Assembly: GCA_963930645.1 (NCBI GenBank)
Contig: OZ005661.1
Location: 193,911,532-193,975,531, forward strand
From: Salticus scenicus
Lineage: Eukaryota; Arthropoda; Arachnida; Araneae; Salticidae
Length of the DNA: 64,000 bases
Direction: 5' to 3'
The notes beneath the pieces were generated by a model. That model was not told the origin of the DNA and did not search any database. It was given only the letters and a program-made list of their open reading frames with translations. Shown here piece by piece: positions 1 to 11,539 of the stretch; position 1 is the stretch's first letter; every line of letters begins with the position of its first letter. A program made the translations under genes and the position numbers.

Positions 1-1093
1 ACATGCAAAAATGTGGACCCCATCCTTTCGTTAAAAATTAGGAGCAAATTCAGCAGCAGTCATTATGAGTAGAACAGTAAGAGGAATTATGAGTCTTCGA
101 TCTCTGTAAAACAACTCTGATTTTACATCAGATCTCTCTCCTATCGAACCAGTAGTTCAACGTTCATCACATTTTCTTCAGCAATTTTAGATCTTCGAAT
201 TTCATTAGAAATTCGGCGGATTGAAATTATCCTTCCACTTAAAAAACACATTTATCATACTTCACCACATGAACGTTCTTTTTTTCGAGGAATTATCAGT
301 AATGTCCGTCGAATAAAAATTGAAGGAATTATATATGAATTAATCTAGCCCAGTAGTTAACAAATTCTCATGTCAACTGTAATTTATCCGCTTGTAAGTT
401 AAATAAAACGAAAAAAATCTTGATTGGCCTTATAATTATGAACATCTAAAAACTTGGAGAAAAATATTTTGCATAATTCTTTATTAATTTTGTTTCATAT
501 TAAAAAAAATATAGCAGTTTTGGTTTTTAGAATACTAGATATATTAAATGCACTTTGTATAATCTTGTTCACAATTATTTTTACGTTAGTTATTTCAAAA
601 TATAAAGTGTCCTTATAAATATGAGAAGGAGTGTAGACTAACACCATGAAAATATATAATGTATTTTGACAAGTTTATCTGCAGAAATATTTTACCATGC
701 TTCTTAGTAAACAGTAACCAAATAAAGATAATAGTTAATATACATTCATATAAACAGTATTATTTTCAACTATTTTCAATAACTGTAAAAGGAAGTTTAG
801 TTTAAAGTTAATTATTTTTATATAGCGAGTATTAAGATTTACTCACAAATCAATTTTTTTTCGAAGAGTCAGTTTTTTATAATTTCGCTTAATTTCTACT
901 GAATAAATCAAGTAGAAACCATAATAATCAATTATATTAATTTTATTATATCTTAAAGATATTGTAACATATTCAACTAATTTAAAATATTTAAAAATCA
1001 TTACGTCTCGTAGTTAAACTAAATTTTAATCACATTAAAAACTGAGACAGACAATATACACTAAAAATACAGTTAAAAACAGGTGTACGCTAA
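1..1093. other. AT-rich stretch without a recognised gene
   Basis: No recognisable gene. A minus-10-style signal or exon structure is not visible. Positions about 118-346 on the plus strand stay open for some 70 codons in one frame but have no ATG and match no family I know. From about 400 onward the sequence is AT-rich with no repeat structure that I can define. Confidence 0.5.
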
Positions 1094-1409
1094 AAATACA
1101 CCTGTACACTTGTTACTTGTAATATCCCTTGTAAATCTTGTAGTTCGGTTTATATTGGTGAAACTGGCCGTCCTCTTCATACTCGAATTCTGGAACATAA
1201 AAGACATTTCAAAAGCCGTGATATACGTTCGAAAATTGTGCAGCATGCTGTAGAAACTGACCATTTACCTGATTTTAACAGTACAAAAATAATCATATCT
1301 AACTGTTTAAATTATCATTCAAGAATTTTCCTGAAGGACTGGTTCACAAATCAACCTTTTTCACCACTTAATGAGGCATACGCAGCTCCCGCTGAATACA
1401 TTGTACTAT
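1094..1409 (+). pseudogene. Penelope-like element GIY-YIG endonuclease remnant
   Basis: About 105 open codons resemble the C-terminal endonuclease domain of Penelope-like retroelements. This domain nicks DNA for target-primed reverse transcription. Visible features are paired cysteines (a C-x6-C, then the C-x2-C of IPCKSC), the Y-I-G tripeptide at 1151-1159 followed by E-T-G-R, the downstream R-x2-E-H-K motif and a later conserved N-E-A-Y segment. No reverse transcriptase part is present upstream, so the copy is 5'-truncated, as is usual for these elements. The frame runs on to 1501 but crosses into a separate repeat at 1410, so the natural C-terminus is lost. No hammerhead motif is visible next to it, unlike the fragments at 51.2-52.2 kb. 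Confidence 0.75.
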
Positions 1410-2234
1410 CTCCTTATATTATTAAAATCTGTACGCGTGTGTCTGTGTGTGTGTATGTGTCTGTGAGAAACGGCTTGACGCAGCAAAAGCTCGGCCGCTA
1501 ACTTTCGCACGGACTTCAAACAAGTACCGATGGACAGAGAATTTATCGCAGATCTGGGTTATCTAATTTGCTAAAGGATGCGACCCTAATTAGTGGAGAT
1601 ATTAATTAAAATGTCGACCATTGTCTAACGAAAAAACGATTCGAAATCAGAGGCGTCAGGCATTTTCGCCCGCTACCGCTTACCTTGAAAGAAGAAGCAG
1701 AAAGAGGAAATTTCGTGGGTTTTTCTAAACCCACCGCTGCCGATCTGTTGGAGATATCGAAAATACAACTGTACCGCGAGAAAGAGCATTTATTACCGAT
1801 TCTTACGGTACAATTTTTGTTTTTAAAAATACGGATTTTTTATATTTTTAAAAAAAGTTTTAAAAAGGGTCGAACATTTTTCTTTTTCGCGATTGTCTTT
1901 TTCGAAACGCCCTGTACGACAAAGTAAAAGTTGCATTTCTTAACAACAGGTATACAAAGAAAGGCCATTTAATCTTCTTTCGAACCATATAAACATTTTT
2001 ACAAAATACGGATTAGCGATCCAAATTTTTAGATTTTACGAAACATCGATGTTTTCAAAAAACATTTTATAACTCAAAAGCGTTTAGAGATAAATCATTT
2101 CTTTTTTTTTTTTTTTTTTTTTTAATTTTAGCCTTTAAACCATTGGAAATCGCGAATTTCATTCCAGATTGAATTCCGTCAAATGAAGCAGCTGTCGGTT
2201 TTCATCACTATGGCAACCAGTTCAGAGAGAGCAT
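1410..2234. repeat. Tandem repeat unit, copy 1 (825 bp)
   Basis: First of two adjacent copies of a long unit. It begins CTCCTTATATTATT, carries a short TG-rich microsatellite, and ends with GTTCAGAGAGAGCAT just before the next copy starts. There is no coding potential beyond short open frames shared by both copies. The internal poly-T tracts are shorter here than in copy 2. Confidence 0.85.
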
Positions 2235-2633
2235 CTCCTTATATTATTAAAATCTGTACGCGTGTGTCTGTGTGTGTGTGTGTCTGTGAGAAACGGCTTG
2301 ACGCAGCAAAAGCTCGGCCGCTAACGGTCGCACGGACTTCAAACAGGTACCGATGGACAGAGAATTTATCGCAGATCTGGGTTATCTAATTTGCTAAACG
2401 ATGCGACCCTAATTAGCGGAGATATTAATTAAAATGTCGACCATTGTCTAACGAAAAAACGATTCGAAATCGGAGGCGTCCGCCATTTTCGCCCGCTACC
2501 GCTTACCTTGAAAGAAGAAGCAGAAAGAGGAAATTTCGTGGTTTTTTCTAAACCCACCGCTGCCGATCTGTTGGAGATATCGAAAATACACCTGTACCAC
2601 GAGAAAAAGCATTTATTACCGATTCTTACGGTA

Positions 2634-2676
<43 letters not shown>

Positions 2677-2945
2677 ACGGATTTTTTATATTTTTAAAAA
2701 AAGTTTTAAAAAGGGTCGAAAAATTTTCTTTTTCGCGATTGTCTTTTTCGAAACGCCCTGTACGACAGAGTAAAAGTTCCATTTCTTAACAACAGGTATA
2801 CAAAGAAAGGCCATTTAATCTTCTTTCGAACCATATAAACATTTTTACAAAAAACGGATTAGCGATCCATATTTTTAGATTTTACGAAACATCGATTTTT
2901 TCAAAAAACATTTTATAACTCAAAAGCGTTTAGAGATAAATAATT

Positions 2946-2984
<39 letters not shown>

Positions 2985-3175
2985 TATATAGATCTCGCTT
3001 AAACATTTAAATTTCCAAAAGATTGAGCGAAAATTTCAAAAACTGAATGAGTTATAATTTTTTTAATTTTAGCCTTTAAAGCATTGGAAATCGCGAATTT
3101 CATTCCAGATTGAATTTCGTCAAATGAAGCAGCTGTCGGTTTTCATCACTATGGCAACCAGTTCAGAGAGAGCAT
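2235..3175. repeat. Tandem repeat unit, copy 2 (about 940 bp)
   Basis: Second copy of the unit at 1410-2234, colinear and nearly identical where aligned by eye. The extra length comes from expanded poly-T runs (about 2638-2672 and 2947-2983) and from about 80 bp near 2984-3065 that copy 1 lacks. It ends with the same GTTCAGAGAGAGCAT, then diverges into an A-rich stretch. Confidence 0.85.
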
Positions 3176-3253
3176 TTCTCGAGCTCCACGGAAGCAAAAA
3201 AAAAAAAAAAAAAAGCGATAAACATTTGGTATTTAAGGAGGTCACGTGTTTTT

Positions 3254-4570
3254 GGTACTGCGATTAAAAATTGCAATATTTTAATGCACGTATTTCAATT
3301 TCTAATTACGATTAATTTATTTTTTATACATCATTCGAAAGATATTTTAAAGTTCTTTTATATTATTCAAAGTTTTCAACAGATTTACACGTTTTGACGT
3401 CTCCTGAATTAGTTTCCTTTTTATATCAGCTACTAATTAAAATAATTTAATAAGTAATACATCATTAGAAAGCATTTTTGAATTGGAATCGAACAGTGGA
3501 ATACAGAAATTTGTACCGCCAGATGGCGCTGTAATATTTTCAACTTTCAATATTTCAATTTCTAATTATGATTAAATTATTTTTAATACATCATTCGAAA
3601 GATATTTTAAAGTTCTTTTAAATTATCGAAAGATTTCACCAGATTTACACGTTTTGAGGTGTCCTGATTACGTTTTCTTTTGCATCTTTTAAAATTTCAA
3701 TTTCTAATTACAATTAAATTATTTTTAATACATCATTTGAAAGTTATTTTAATGTTTTTTTTATATTATTGAAAGTTTTCACCTGATTTGAACGTTTTGA
3801 GGTCTCCTGATTAGGTTTTCTTTTGTATCGCAGCTAATTGAGTTAGACCATTCAAAATTGGTATACGTAGGTTAGTTAGGAGGAGCTGAAAGGGTGGGGA
3901 AGAAATAGGTGTATACCGCGCGCGATATTTCACCCGATTTACAAGTTTTGAGGGGTCCTGATTAGGTTTTTTTTGTATCTCAGCTACTAATTAAAATAAT
4001 TTCATAAGAACGCTTTTTTGATTTGGAATCAAACAGTGGAATAAAGAAATTCGTATCGCCAGATGGCGCTTTAATATTTTCAAATTTCAATATTTCAATT
4101 TCTAATTATGATTAAATTATTTTTAATACATCATTCGAAAGATATTTTACAGTTCTTTTAAATTATCGAAAGTTTTCACCAGATTTACACGTTTTGAGGT
4201 ACCTGAATCAGTTTTCTTTTATGGCTCTGTAATATTTTCAAACTTCAATATTTCATTTTCTAATTATGATTAAATTATTGTTAATACATCATTCGAAAAA
4301 TATTTGAAAGTTCTTTTAAATTATCGAAAGTTTTCACCAGATTTACATTTTGAGGTGTCCTGAATTAGTTTTCCTTTGTATCTCAGCTACTAATTAAAAT
4401 AATTTCATAAGTAATACATCATTAGAAAGCTTTTTTGAATTGGAATCGAACAGTGGAATACAGAAATTCCTACCGCCAGATGGCGCTGTAATATTTTCAA
4501 ATTTCAAATATTTTCAAATAATAATATTTTCAAATAATTTCAAATAATAATATTTTCAAATAATTTCAAA
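3254..4570. repeat. Degenerate tandem array with recurring AGATGGCGCT boxes
   Basis: The block TTTCTAATTATGATTAAATT with following ACATCATTCGAAAG recurs at about 3297, 3554, 3696, 4096 and 4254, with irregular spacing of 140-400 bp. Each is followed by AAAGTT and a TCACCAGATTTACACG segment. Three units also contain CGCCAGATGGCGCT (about 3521, 4061, 4477). The array leads directly into the Helitron-type terminus at 4806 and may be the body of that element. Confidence 0.7.
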
Positions 4571-4579
4571 TAATAATAA

Positions 4580-4806
4580 TTTCAAATTTCGCGCGCGCAG
4601 CGCGTGTATTCCTTAAGCTGTGCGCGCCCAGCGCGCACGGAACTTCGCTGCCGAAGGCAATGGGGACCCGGGCCGACTTTTTACCCAATCACAATTTTTT
4701 TTTTTTTTTAATTTCTTTTCTTAACACTAAAAGTTACTGTTAGTGATTCATTAATTTTAGTGATTCATTTGAAAATACTGACCCGCTAGCGGGCGAAGCC
4801 AGCTAG
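4580..4806 (+). mobile_element. Helitron-type 3' terminus (non-autonomous)
   Basis: A GC-rich block (4588-4670) is followed by an AT-rich spacer and a canonical rolling-circle terminus: the palindrome CCCGCTAGCGGG at 4782-4793, then nine bases, then CTAG at 4803-4806 with a T immediately after. Helitrons end in a short hairpin followed by CTRR and insert between A and T, so the 3' border is well supported. No TC 5' border was assigned and no Rep-helicase coding is present; the tandem array to its left may belong to the same element. Confidence 0.6.
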
Positions 4807-4810
4807 TATA

Positions 4811-4955
4811 TACTTAAAATTTGAAAACCCATGTACTCATTTTTGAGTAGATTGACATGTAAAACATGGAAATATTGGGATTCTTATTGGTCAATCCCAT
4901 TTTTGAGCATGTCAATATACTCAAAAATGAGTACATGGGTTTTCAAATTCAAGTA
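4811..4955. mobile_element. Small foldback MITE (about 145 bp)
   Basis: Inverted arms at 4811-4859 and 4908-4955 pair almost perfectly (TTTGAAAACCCATGTACTCA and its complement). The loop itself contains a further short inverted pair (TGGGATT and AATCCCA). It lies directly after the Helitron-type terminus. No target duplication was identified and there is no coding capacity. Confidence 0.75.
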
Positions 4956-4962
4956 TCTTTTG

Positions 4963-5204
4963 TTTCGGGGTTATTTTGAGACAATATATACTTATTTTTA
5001 AGAACCTATTTTTGACATCGTAGAACAAATATCGCAAAACTGGTAGCGCTGATGATGTTATTATCGTGAATGTATCAAAATCCTGTCATAATTGGTGTTT
5101 GATGAAAGGAACTAATCCCCACACAAAAATTTGTGATTAGATTAAATTTAACACAAAAAGAGGCTCTCACATTAGCTTGCTCTCGCAAATCCACCCCCCC
5201 CCCC

Positions 5205-5240
<36 letters not shown>

Positions 5241-5740
5241 AATATATATATATATATCGCAAGACACTTTAAAATGGATTTTTTTTTTTTATATATTCTT
5301 CAGCAGACGCACCAGCTGGTTTCAAAGCCTATGTGCGACTTTTCGTAGAGTTCTGCTGGGAATTTCAGATTTTACTAAATTCTCGCTTCCTCCCCCCCGA
5401 GAAAAGAAAAAAAAACGATTTCCCCTTCCCCTTTCAAATCAAACATTCAAAAATCGACGTTTTTTTTTTTTTCTATTCAAGTCTCGGCTTCAGTAGTGCA
5501 ATTTATTCACGTGTCATAATTTGAGCCAAGTTATGCTCACAAATGTGCTTTTGTCACCTGCTTGCCCAGCAGGTATTTAGCAAAACCCCGCCTTGAGTGT
5601 CAGCGCTCTAGAATCAACCTTAAAACCAAAACTCTTGGCTCAATCCCACACAGAATCCCATTACCACACAGAATCGCCGGCAGTGTTGACTCAGTGAGTG
5701 GATGTACTGTTTTATATCTGTAGATTAAGGGTTATGTGAA
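4963..5740. other. Low-complexity intergenic stretch
   Basis: No gene seen. It contains a poly-C/poly-A block at about 5193-5238, short (AT)n, and several T runs. Short open frames here are products of these runs. Confidence 0.6.
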
Positions 5741-5876
5741 ATCACGTTTTGCTTCCTATCTCTCACATGGGGATTGAATTTCTAAAATTCCAGAAATTAA
5801 TTTTTAGGTGCTTGTGTCTGTATTTTAAAGGGAATAATTCATGGAGATCTATTTTTTTTCTTTTTCTTTTTCATTC

Positions 5877-5925
<49 letters not shown>

Positions 5926-6002
5926 GTGGCTGAATTTCTAAAATTCCAGAAATTGATTTTTAGATAGTTATGTTTTGTACATTTAGAAACAAAAAATCTT
6001 TC

Positions 6003-6034
<32 letters not shown>

Positions 6035-6204
6035 GTTTTCTTTTGAGATATGAAGAACTACTTGAAATCTTGTGTCCCGCACGTGAAATCATGTTTTGCC
6101 CCATTCCTTCACCACCCCTCTAAGGGATGAATTTTTAAAATTTAGTAACTGGTTTTAGCTATTCGTGTTCGCTATACTAAAAAAAAAAATCTTACGTCTG
6201 TCAG

Positions 6205-6236
<32 letters not shown>

Positions 6237-6992
6237 CTTGAGATATAAAGGGTTATTTGAAGTAACGTTTGTGAGGTATATTAGCGTAATGCTACAATTA
6301 AAATTCACACTTTAAGAGTAACACATGAATACGAAGGTTTTAGGATTCAGTCGACCAGTAGAGTTAGTTCTCATCCTAAATCGTAACTTGTCATATGCTA
6401 ATAAGTTTGGGAAGTGAGATGGATAAAAGGCGATGTATTTCACAGTGAAGATATAGTAGTAGGAAGATTGCTTTTAGGAGTTAGTTGGAAGGAAGATTGC
6501 TTTGGAGAGTTAGTAGCGGATATAGTTGGATGTAAGTCGAGTAGATACGGGTGTCAGGGAATCCTCCTGCTATCGAAAGGTTACTGAGCCGCGAGGGTGA
6601 TTAAAGTTAAATGTAGTAGTGGAAATTATTTGTGGTTAATCATTTGAAGTTAGAATAGTTAGTATGGCTGTCCATCTTAAGTTATAAAGATATTAAATAT
6701 AAAGTCCAACGCCCGCCATTTTATTTAAGCTCAAATAAAAGCTCCATTGATTTTATAAATCTGACTTTGTGTTATTTCATAATTTCATTAAGTAATTAAG
6801 TAAGTTTCAGCTTCAAGTTAAAGTTAAATGAGGATTGCGAAGTCCAATTCTCCACACGTTTTGCCTACCAAACCTACTTTTGGGGGCCATACGTCTAAAA
6901 TTCAAATTTTAGAAATTAGGTTTTACGTGTTTTTAAATCACGTAAAACATTACGGATTTGTATATTTTAGAACAAAAGTTCTACGGATATCT

Positions 6993-7026
<34 letters not shown>

Positions 7027-7400
7027 GAGATATGAAGGTTTTTCTTAAAATGACACTATGTCCCCTACCCTCCTTTGGGACTGAATTTCTAAAATTCCAA
7101 AAATTAGCTTTTAGGTATTTGTGTCAGCTATATTCTAAAACAAAAACTTTACAATATCTGTTTTTATTCATTGATATAAGAAAAATTTTCGGGAAATCAC
7201 ATTTTGCGCATGTGAAAATGACGTTTTCTCCCCCCACCCTTCTTCGGGGGCCGAATTTCTAAAATTTCAGAAATTGGTTTTTAGTTATTTGTATTAGGTT
7301 TTCAGTTACTTGTATTTTGAAGTAAAAGTTTTACGGATATCTGTCTTTTTATTGAAATATGAAAGTTTTCGTTAAATCACTCTCTGCCTGCTGCCCCCCC
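5741..7400. repeat. Degenerate satellite, about six units, interrupted by a solo LTR
   Basis: The core GAATTTCTAAAATTCCAGAA recurs in diverged form at about 5773, 5930, 6128, 6893, 7080 and 7253. Each unit carries a TTTTTAGGTATTTGTGT-like segment, a poly-T tract, GAGATATGAA and an AAATCAC-GTTTTGC segment. Units are about 150-200 bp. The array is split at 6270-6856 by an LTR insertion. Confidence 0.75.
6270..6856 (+). mobile_element. Solo LTR with 4-bp target duplication
   Basis: A 587-bp block inserted in the satellite begins TGTGAGG and ends CTCCACA, the TG...CA termini of a retroviral-type LTR. CGTT flanks it on both sides (6266-6269 and 6857-6860), and satellite units elsewhere read straight through this site (ATCACGTTTTGC). 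A polyadenylation-type AATAAA at 6734-6739 supports the plus orientation. No internal retrotransposon sequence adjoins it, so it is best read as a solo LTR left by LTR-LTR recombination. Confidence 0.7.
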
Positions 7401-7979
7401 CCTCCCCTGGTTGGAGAATTTTGTATTAAGATAAGTGTAACGAATCAAATTTCGTTAATCCTTTCTTTTTAAACTGCATTTTATTACAGTGGGAAGAATA
7501 TGTATTAATACAAAAGGTATAAATAGAATAAGTTTGTCACATTTGAAATTTTCCGTTCTTGTAGCTTATTTGTTTGGTTAAACAAAAACATAAGAACACC
7601 ATATTTTTTTATTGTGAACAGTGAGTCTTGTCTTGTAGTGCTCCTCTAAAACGTTCTATCATTTAAAAAAATCTGGTGTGAAACAACCGCATGACTTGCA
7701 TTACCCACTATTACACGTATTATATGCATTTTTGAGAGATAATGTGATCAGAAAACATAAAACTTACCTAAAGAGGTAGAAACCTAAAATTTTTCCGGTA
7801 AGAGAAACTCATAAAGACATATAAAACGAAGCATACATATAGCGAGGTAAAAAATAAGAGAGAAAAAATGGTAGATTTATTTTTTGAAACACAAATTTCC
7901 GAGATTTGAATATGATCTACCGAAGCAGGAAGACTGTTAATTTTCCTCTAATAACCACGTAATACACGACAAAGAAATG
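7401..7979. other. No gene recognised
   Basis: AT-rich spacer between the satellite and the GAGCCGTTTTTGAGAT repeats. Nothing further is recognisable. Confidence 0.5.
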
Positions 7980-8578
7980 AATTTATATAACTATTTTCAA
8001 GAAAATCGTTTGAGCCGTGTTTGAGATACCAACTTTTACAAAAAATCATACAAAGGGATATTTAAAAGTGAGTTAATAGGGCTAGTTTGAAAAAAATCCG
8101 TACAGCCGTTTTTAAAGAAACACGCTTGCGAGACCTGAAATTGAGCTACTTATACTGGATGCCTATCAATTTTTCTGAACTAACCAACTATATCATTCGA
8201 AAGGACATCTAATAGAGTGTTTATATAACAAATTTGAAGAAAATCGTTAGAGCCGTTTTTGAGATGCAGACTTACGCTCCCACTTCCGGTTTCTCAAACT
8301 TCACCCAAATTTGGAAAATTCATCTGTATGCCAGACCTGTCTCAGTTTTGAAGTTTTGTAGTTCTATCTTTATTAGTTTCGGAGATATGATAGCGAGAAT
8401 ATTCCGCACATACATACACACATACACATACACACACACACGGACCAATTGCCAAAAACCTATTTTTTGGACTCAGGGGACCTTAAAACGTGTAAATCAG
8501 GTGAAATCTCGATATCGAATTTTTGGACCAAATACAATACTTCCATTACTTAAGGTAGTAGGGTAATAGAAGTAAAAA
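7980..8578 (+). mobile_element. Hairpin-ended non-autonomous element related to family H
   Basis: The phrase AATCGTTNGAGCCGTTTTTGAGAT recurs, diverged, at about 8005, 8094 and 8237. It is followed by a GGAGATATGATAGCG segment, a (CACATA)n block at 8408-8441, an AAAACGTGTAAATCAGG segment, and a terminal hairpin ATACTTCCATTAC ... GTAATAGAAGTA ending in AAAAA at 8578. The order (GAGATA box, microsatellite, AAACGTGTA box, hairpin, poly-A) matches family H, but the words differ. The 5' border is uncertain. Confidence 0.5.
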
Positions 8579-8730
8579 TGGTTTTGCATACTCGTGATAT
8601 TGGACTTTTGTCTGTAATACCAAAGTTAGTAGTGTGTAGTAATTATAATACATGCAGTTTGCAAAAGGGCATAGTTTCCGCAACCCGCCACATATAATGT
8701 TAGTTGTAAGTTAACACAAATTATGACTCG

Positions 8731-9039
8731 TTTGGAAAGTGGCTTTTTCAAAAAATCCATTCAGTTTTTGAGAACAGAACATGTAAACGCGGCTGAATTA
8801 AATTGCAGCTGTTAGAGGTTTACCGAGAAACTACAATATCTTTTCAGTATGTTGCAGAATGACTCAAACCAAGTACGGAAATCCATCCTCTCTACATTCC
8901 GGACCTGGTTCCAACCGACTTTTATCTCTTTCCTCACGTGAAGGAGCACCTAGTAGGACAAATATTCAGTTTAGACGAGGAGATGAAACACTTTGTGGCA
9001 ATGTTGCTGAAAAAACAAAAACATAATTTGTGCCATTAG
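8731..9039 (+). pseudogene. Mariner-family transposase relic
   Basis: The plus frame 8884-9039 reads like the catalytic C-terminal part of a mariner transposase: H-P-x-Y-x-P-D-L-x-P-T-D-F-Y-L-F, then a K-E-H-L-x-G-Q-x-F segment and D-E-E-M, ending at a TAG. The D of T-D-F is the expected third catalytic aspartate of the DDD triad. Upstream, at about 8747-8812 in another frame, F-x-x-S-I-Q-F-L-R-T-E-H-V-N-A-A-E resembles the N-terminal helix-turn-helix region. The first two catalytic residues are missing, and frameshifts and stops separate the two parts. This is a dead, strongly deleted copy. Confidence 0.75.
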
Positions 9040-9362
9040 GTAATATTCAACATTATTCTACGAGGCGACAATTATCCAAACCGATATGGAGATTGTGTCA
9101 AAAAATAAGCTAATGCATCTACTATCATTTAGCTTTTTTGGATACATGAAATAAAATATGCACGCTTTACCCTAGCCTTTATAGCTCCACTTTTTGAGCA
9201 ATCTCTCGTACATTTGCAGCCAATAAATTGTTAAACACTAACATGCAAAATATTTTTAAGTATAGTATTTTTTCATAAAAACATACTTTTATGTGATCTA
9301 CAAGGGAAGTCATAAGATTTATTTCAACGAGTGAAAAATTAGCAAAACTGGTATTGCTTTTA

Positions 9363-9672
9363 ACTTTCTCTTTATCATATATATGATAGAGAAAGCATTG
9401 TTTTTAGGTCAAATTTTCGAATCTGTGTTTTTGCTATATTTATACATTTGTAGGTGCCCTGTATTCGAAAAGCATGTTTTTAGGTGTTGGTTGGTATGTC
9501 TGTCTTTGTGTATGTCTGTTTGTGTGAGTGTCTGTTAATTTTTTATCAGCATATCTCAAGAATAAATAGCAGCTGGAAACCAAACACGGTATTGTAATTA
9601 TGCATCTTATAGGAAAGCTACATACACTTCGTTGATATAAAGTAAATACATTTTTAAAATTTCAAATCTGCA
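9363..9672 (-). mobile_element. Family H element, 3' fragment
   Basis: This is the reverse-oriented 3' end of family H: hairpin ACTTTCTCT ... AGAGAAAG at 9363-9394, then TTTTTAGGTC-type and TTCGAAAA-type segments, a TGTCTGT-rich microsatellite (9497-9535), and CAGCATATCTCAAGAATAAA. Homology to the longer copies fades near 9672, so the copy is truncated at its 5' side. Confidence 0.65.
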
Positions 9673-9855
9673 AAATGTATATCAAAAAACCATAAATAAT
9701 TGTTTCCTGGATATTTATTTTATTGAACAAAAATAATATAGTTCAATTTATAAATATTAAACAGAAATACATATAAGCTTTTACGTGAAACGTCTTCAGT
9801 GCTGATGGCAATGGTGCCTAGTCCCTTTAGATTAAAAAACATACATATATATTAA

Positions 9856-9899
<44 letters not shown>

Positions 9900-10236
9900 A
9901 GAGCTATAATTACGCTAATTTTACCCTACAAGTTTAATTTTTCACATAGTTAGTTCTATATCAATTTTAATAATTACGCGGAAATTTCTTTTCATAAAAA
10001 AAAAAAAAAAAATTAAAAAAAAAAAAAATTAAAATCAACTAGTAAACATTTTTGATAATAATTGAAAATTAAAAATAAATTTTGTATTTTTGTCTAAAAA
10101 TGGGGCTTCTTCAACTTTTTCGATACTGGCCGCTTTGATACTGATTATTATTAATTATTTTTTCTTTTATTTTCCTAAAAAAAAAAAAAAAATGATTTTG
10201 ATGAAATTCTGGAAAAAAACAAAATTTAGTTTAGTC
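9673..10236. other. No gene recognised; (AT)n tract
   Basis: AT-rich with a (TA)n run at about 9855-9895 and A-rich tracts near 10000-10030 and 10180. No coding signal was seen. Confidence 0.5.
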
Positions 10237-10449
10237 CAGTCGGTAACAAAAGTGTCCGAACACTAGCGAAAATTCCTATGTAGAAAAAGTACACTTCATA
10301 CGGTTTTGTTGAATAAATCCTTGTCGAATCCTGTTCTCAGTCAGTGTAAGAACATGATTCTATAAGGATTTATTTAACAAAACCGTATGAACTGTACTTT
10401 TTTTACATAGGAATTTTTGCTAGTGTTCATACCCTTTTGTTACCGACTG
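10237..10449. mobile_element. Tc1/mariner-type hairpin MITE (213 bp)
   Basis: Inverted arms of about 86 bp run 10237-10322 and 10363-10449, both starting CAGTCGGTAACAAAAG from the outside. The short centre also pairs (TGTTCT and AGAACA), so the whole unit folds into one hairpin. TA follows the right end, as expected for Tc1/mariner insertion at TA; the left flank has lost it (TC). It has no coding capacity and would need a transposase in trans. Confidence 0.8.
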
Positions 10450-11539
10450 TACGGGGGACTTTCTTTTTCAAATTATTACATCGCTTTCAAATTATTTCGA
10501 TTTCGATAAATATCCAACCATCGTAAAACTGGCGACAACGTTTTATCCGTAGATTGAGACTAATAGTCGTAAATCCTAAAAAAAAGAAAAAAAGAAAAAA
10601 GAAAAAAGAAAGAAAAGTGTATATAAATGCTTTTGTCTTATTTTTATATAAACTATGTCTGTTGTTTAGTTTGCAATTCAAACAAATTCCATTGATATTA
10701 AGCGGCTTTCAAGTTTTCTATTCTACTCTCTAGAATGCGTTCTTCGCCGCATACGAACAAAAAAGGCCATTCATCTGAATCTGAATAAACGAGTTTTCTA
10801 AACTTCCGTGGAATAAGCATGGGGAGAAATTTCTCCAGTCCAAAAAAAAAAATACGCTTTTTGGAAGGATTTTTACAAAAGGAAATTCCATTCAATAGTT
10901 AATTATTATTTTTTTTTTTAAATAAAAGGTATAAGGTATAAATTTAGTATTAAATATATACATAAAAAATTAGATTATGGAATTCGAAAGCTTTAGTTCC
11001 CAAACGTTTTTATATTTTTCGATGCACGGATTTTAAAGGGCATTAAAGGCATTATTATTTCTGAATAAGGTAGCAATTTTTAAATAATTCAGATTCAAAT
11101 ATTTCTTTATCAATCCCATTTTCAGAAATGGATACGAAAATTTCTTCATTTTTGACGAAAGTGTTTCTAGGGATATGCTCCCAGCGAACATTTCGTCAAA
11201 TTGAGGAAATTACTTTCGTCACTTGTTTGAACATACGAATTTCGTCAAAAGAAAGATAAATTTTTTCATCCTAGTTTCATGATACAGAATAAAATACAAA
11301 TTATAGAATTATAAAATTACCTGCAAGTTCGTTGCGTTAGACACTAAATCCTAATTATATTTAATGAAAATATAAATAAAACAGAGCAAACAAATAAAAG
11401 ACATTTGAACATTTATTTGAAAGCTTTAAGACCTATAGTTACAATGACTTATATCTCAATTGATCCACATTTTTACAGAAATTCAAAGAAGCATGAGCAC
11501 ACAATATTTTGTGGACATAGGACATCCCAAACATGCATG
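10450..11539. other. No gene recognised
   Basis: AT-rich spacer with short A/G runs at about 10580-10615. Open frames here are short and match nothing I know. Confidence 0.5.

Noticed and set aside
118..346. Open plus-strand frame of about 70 codons near the window start
   Set aside because: No ATG, no splice signals that I trust and no recognisable motif; mentioned only in the stretch description.
2429..2782. 117-codon minus frame with a poly-lysine run
   Set aside because: It spans a poly-T tract in the tandem repeat and is not maintained in the first copy.
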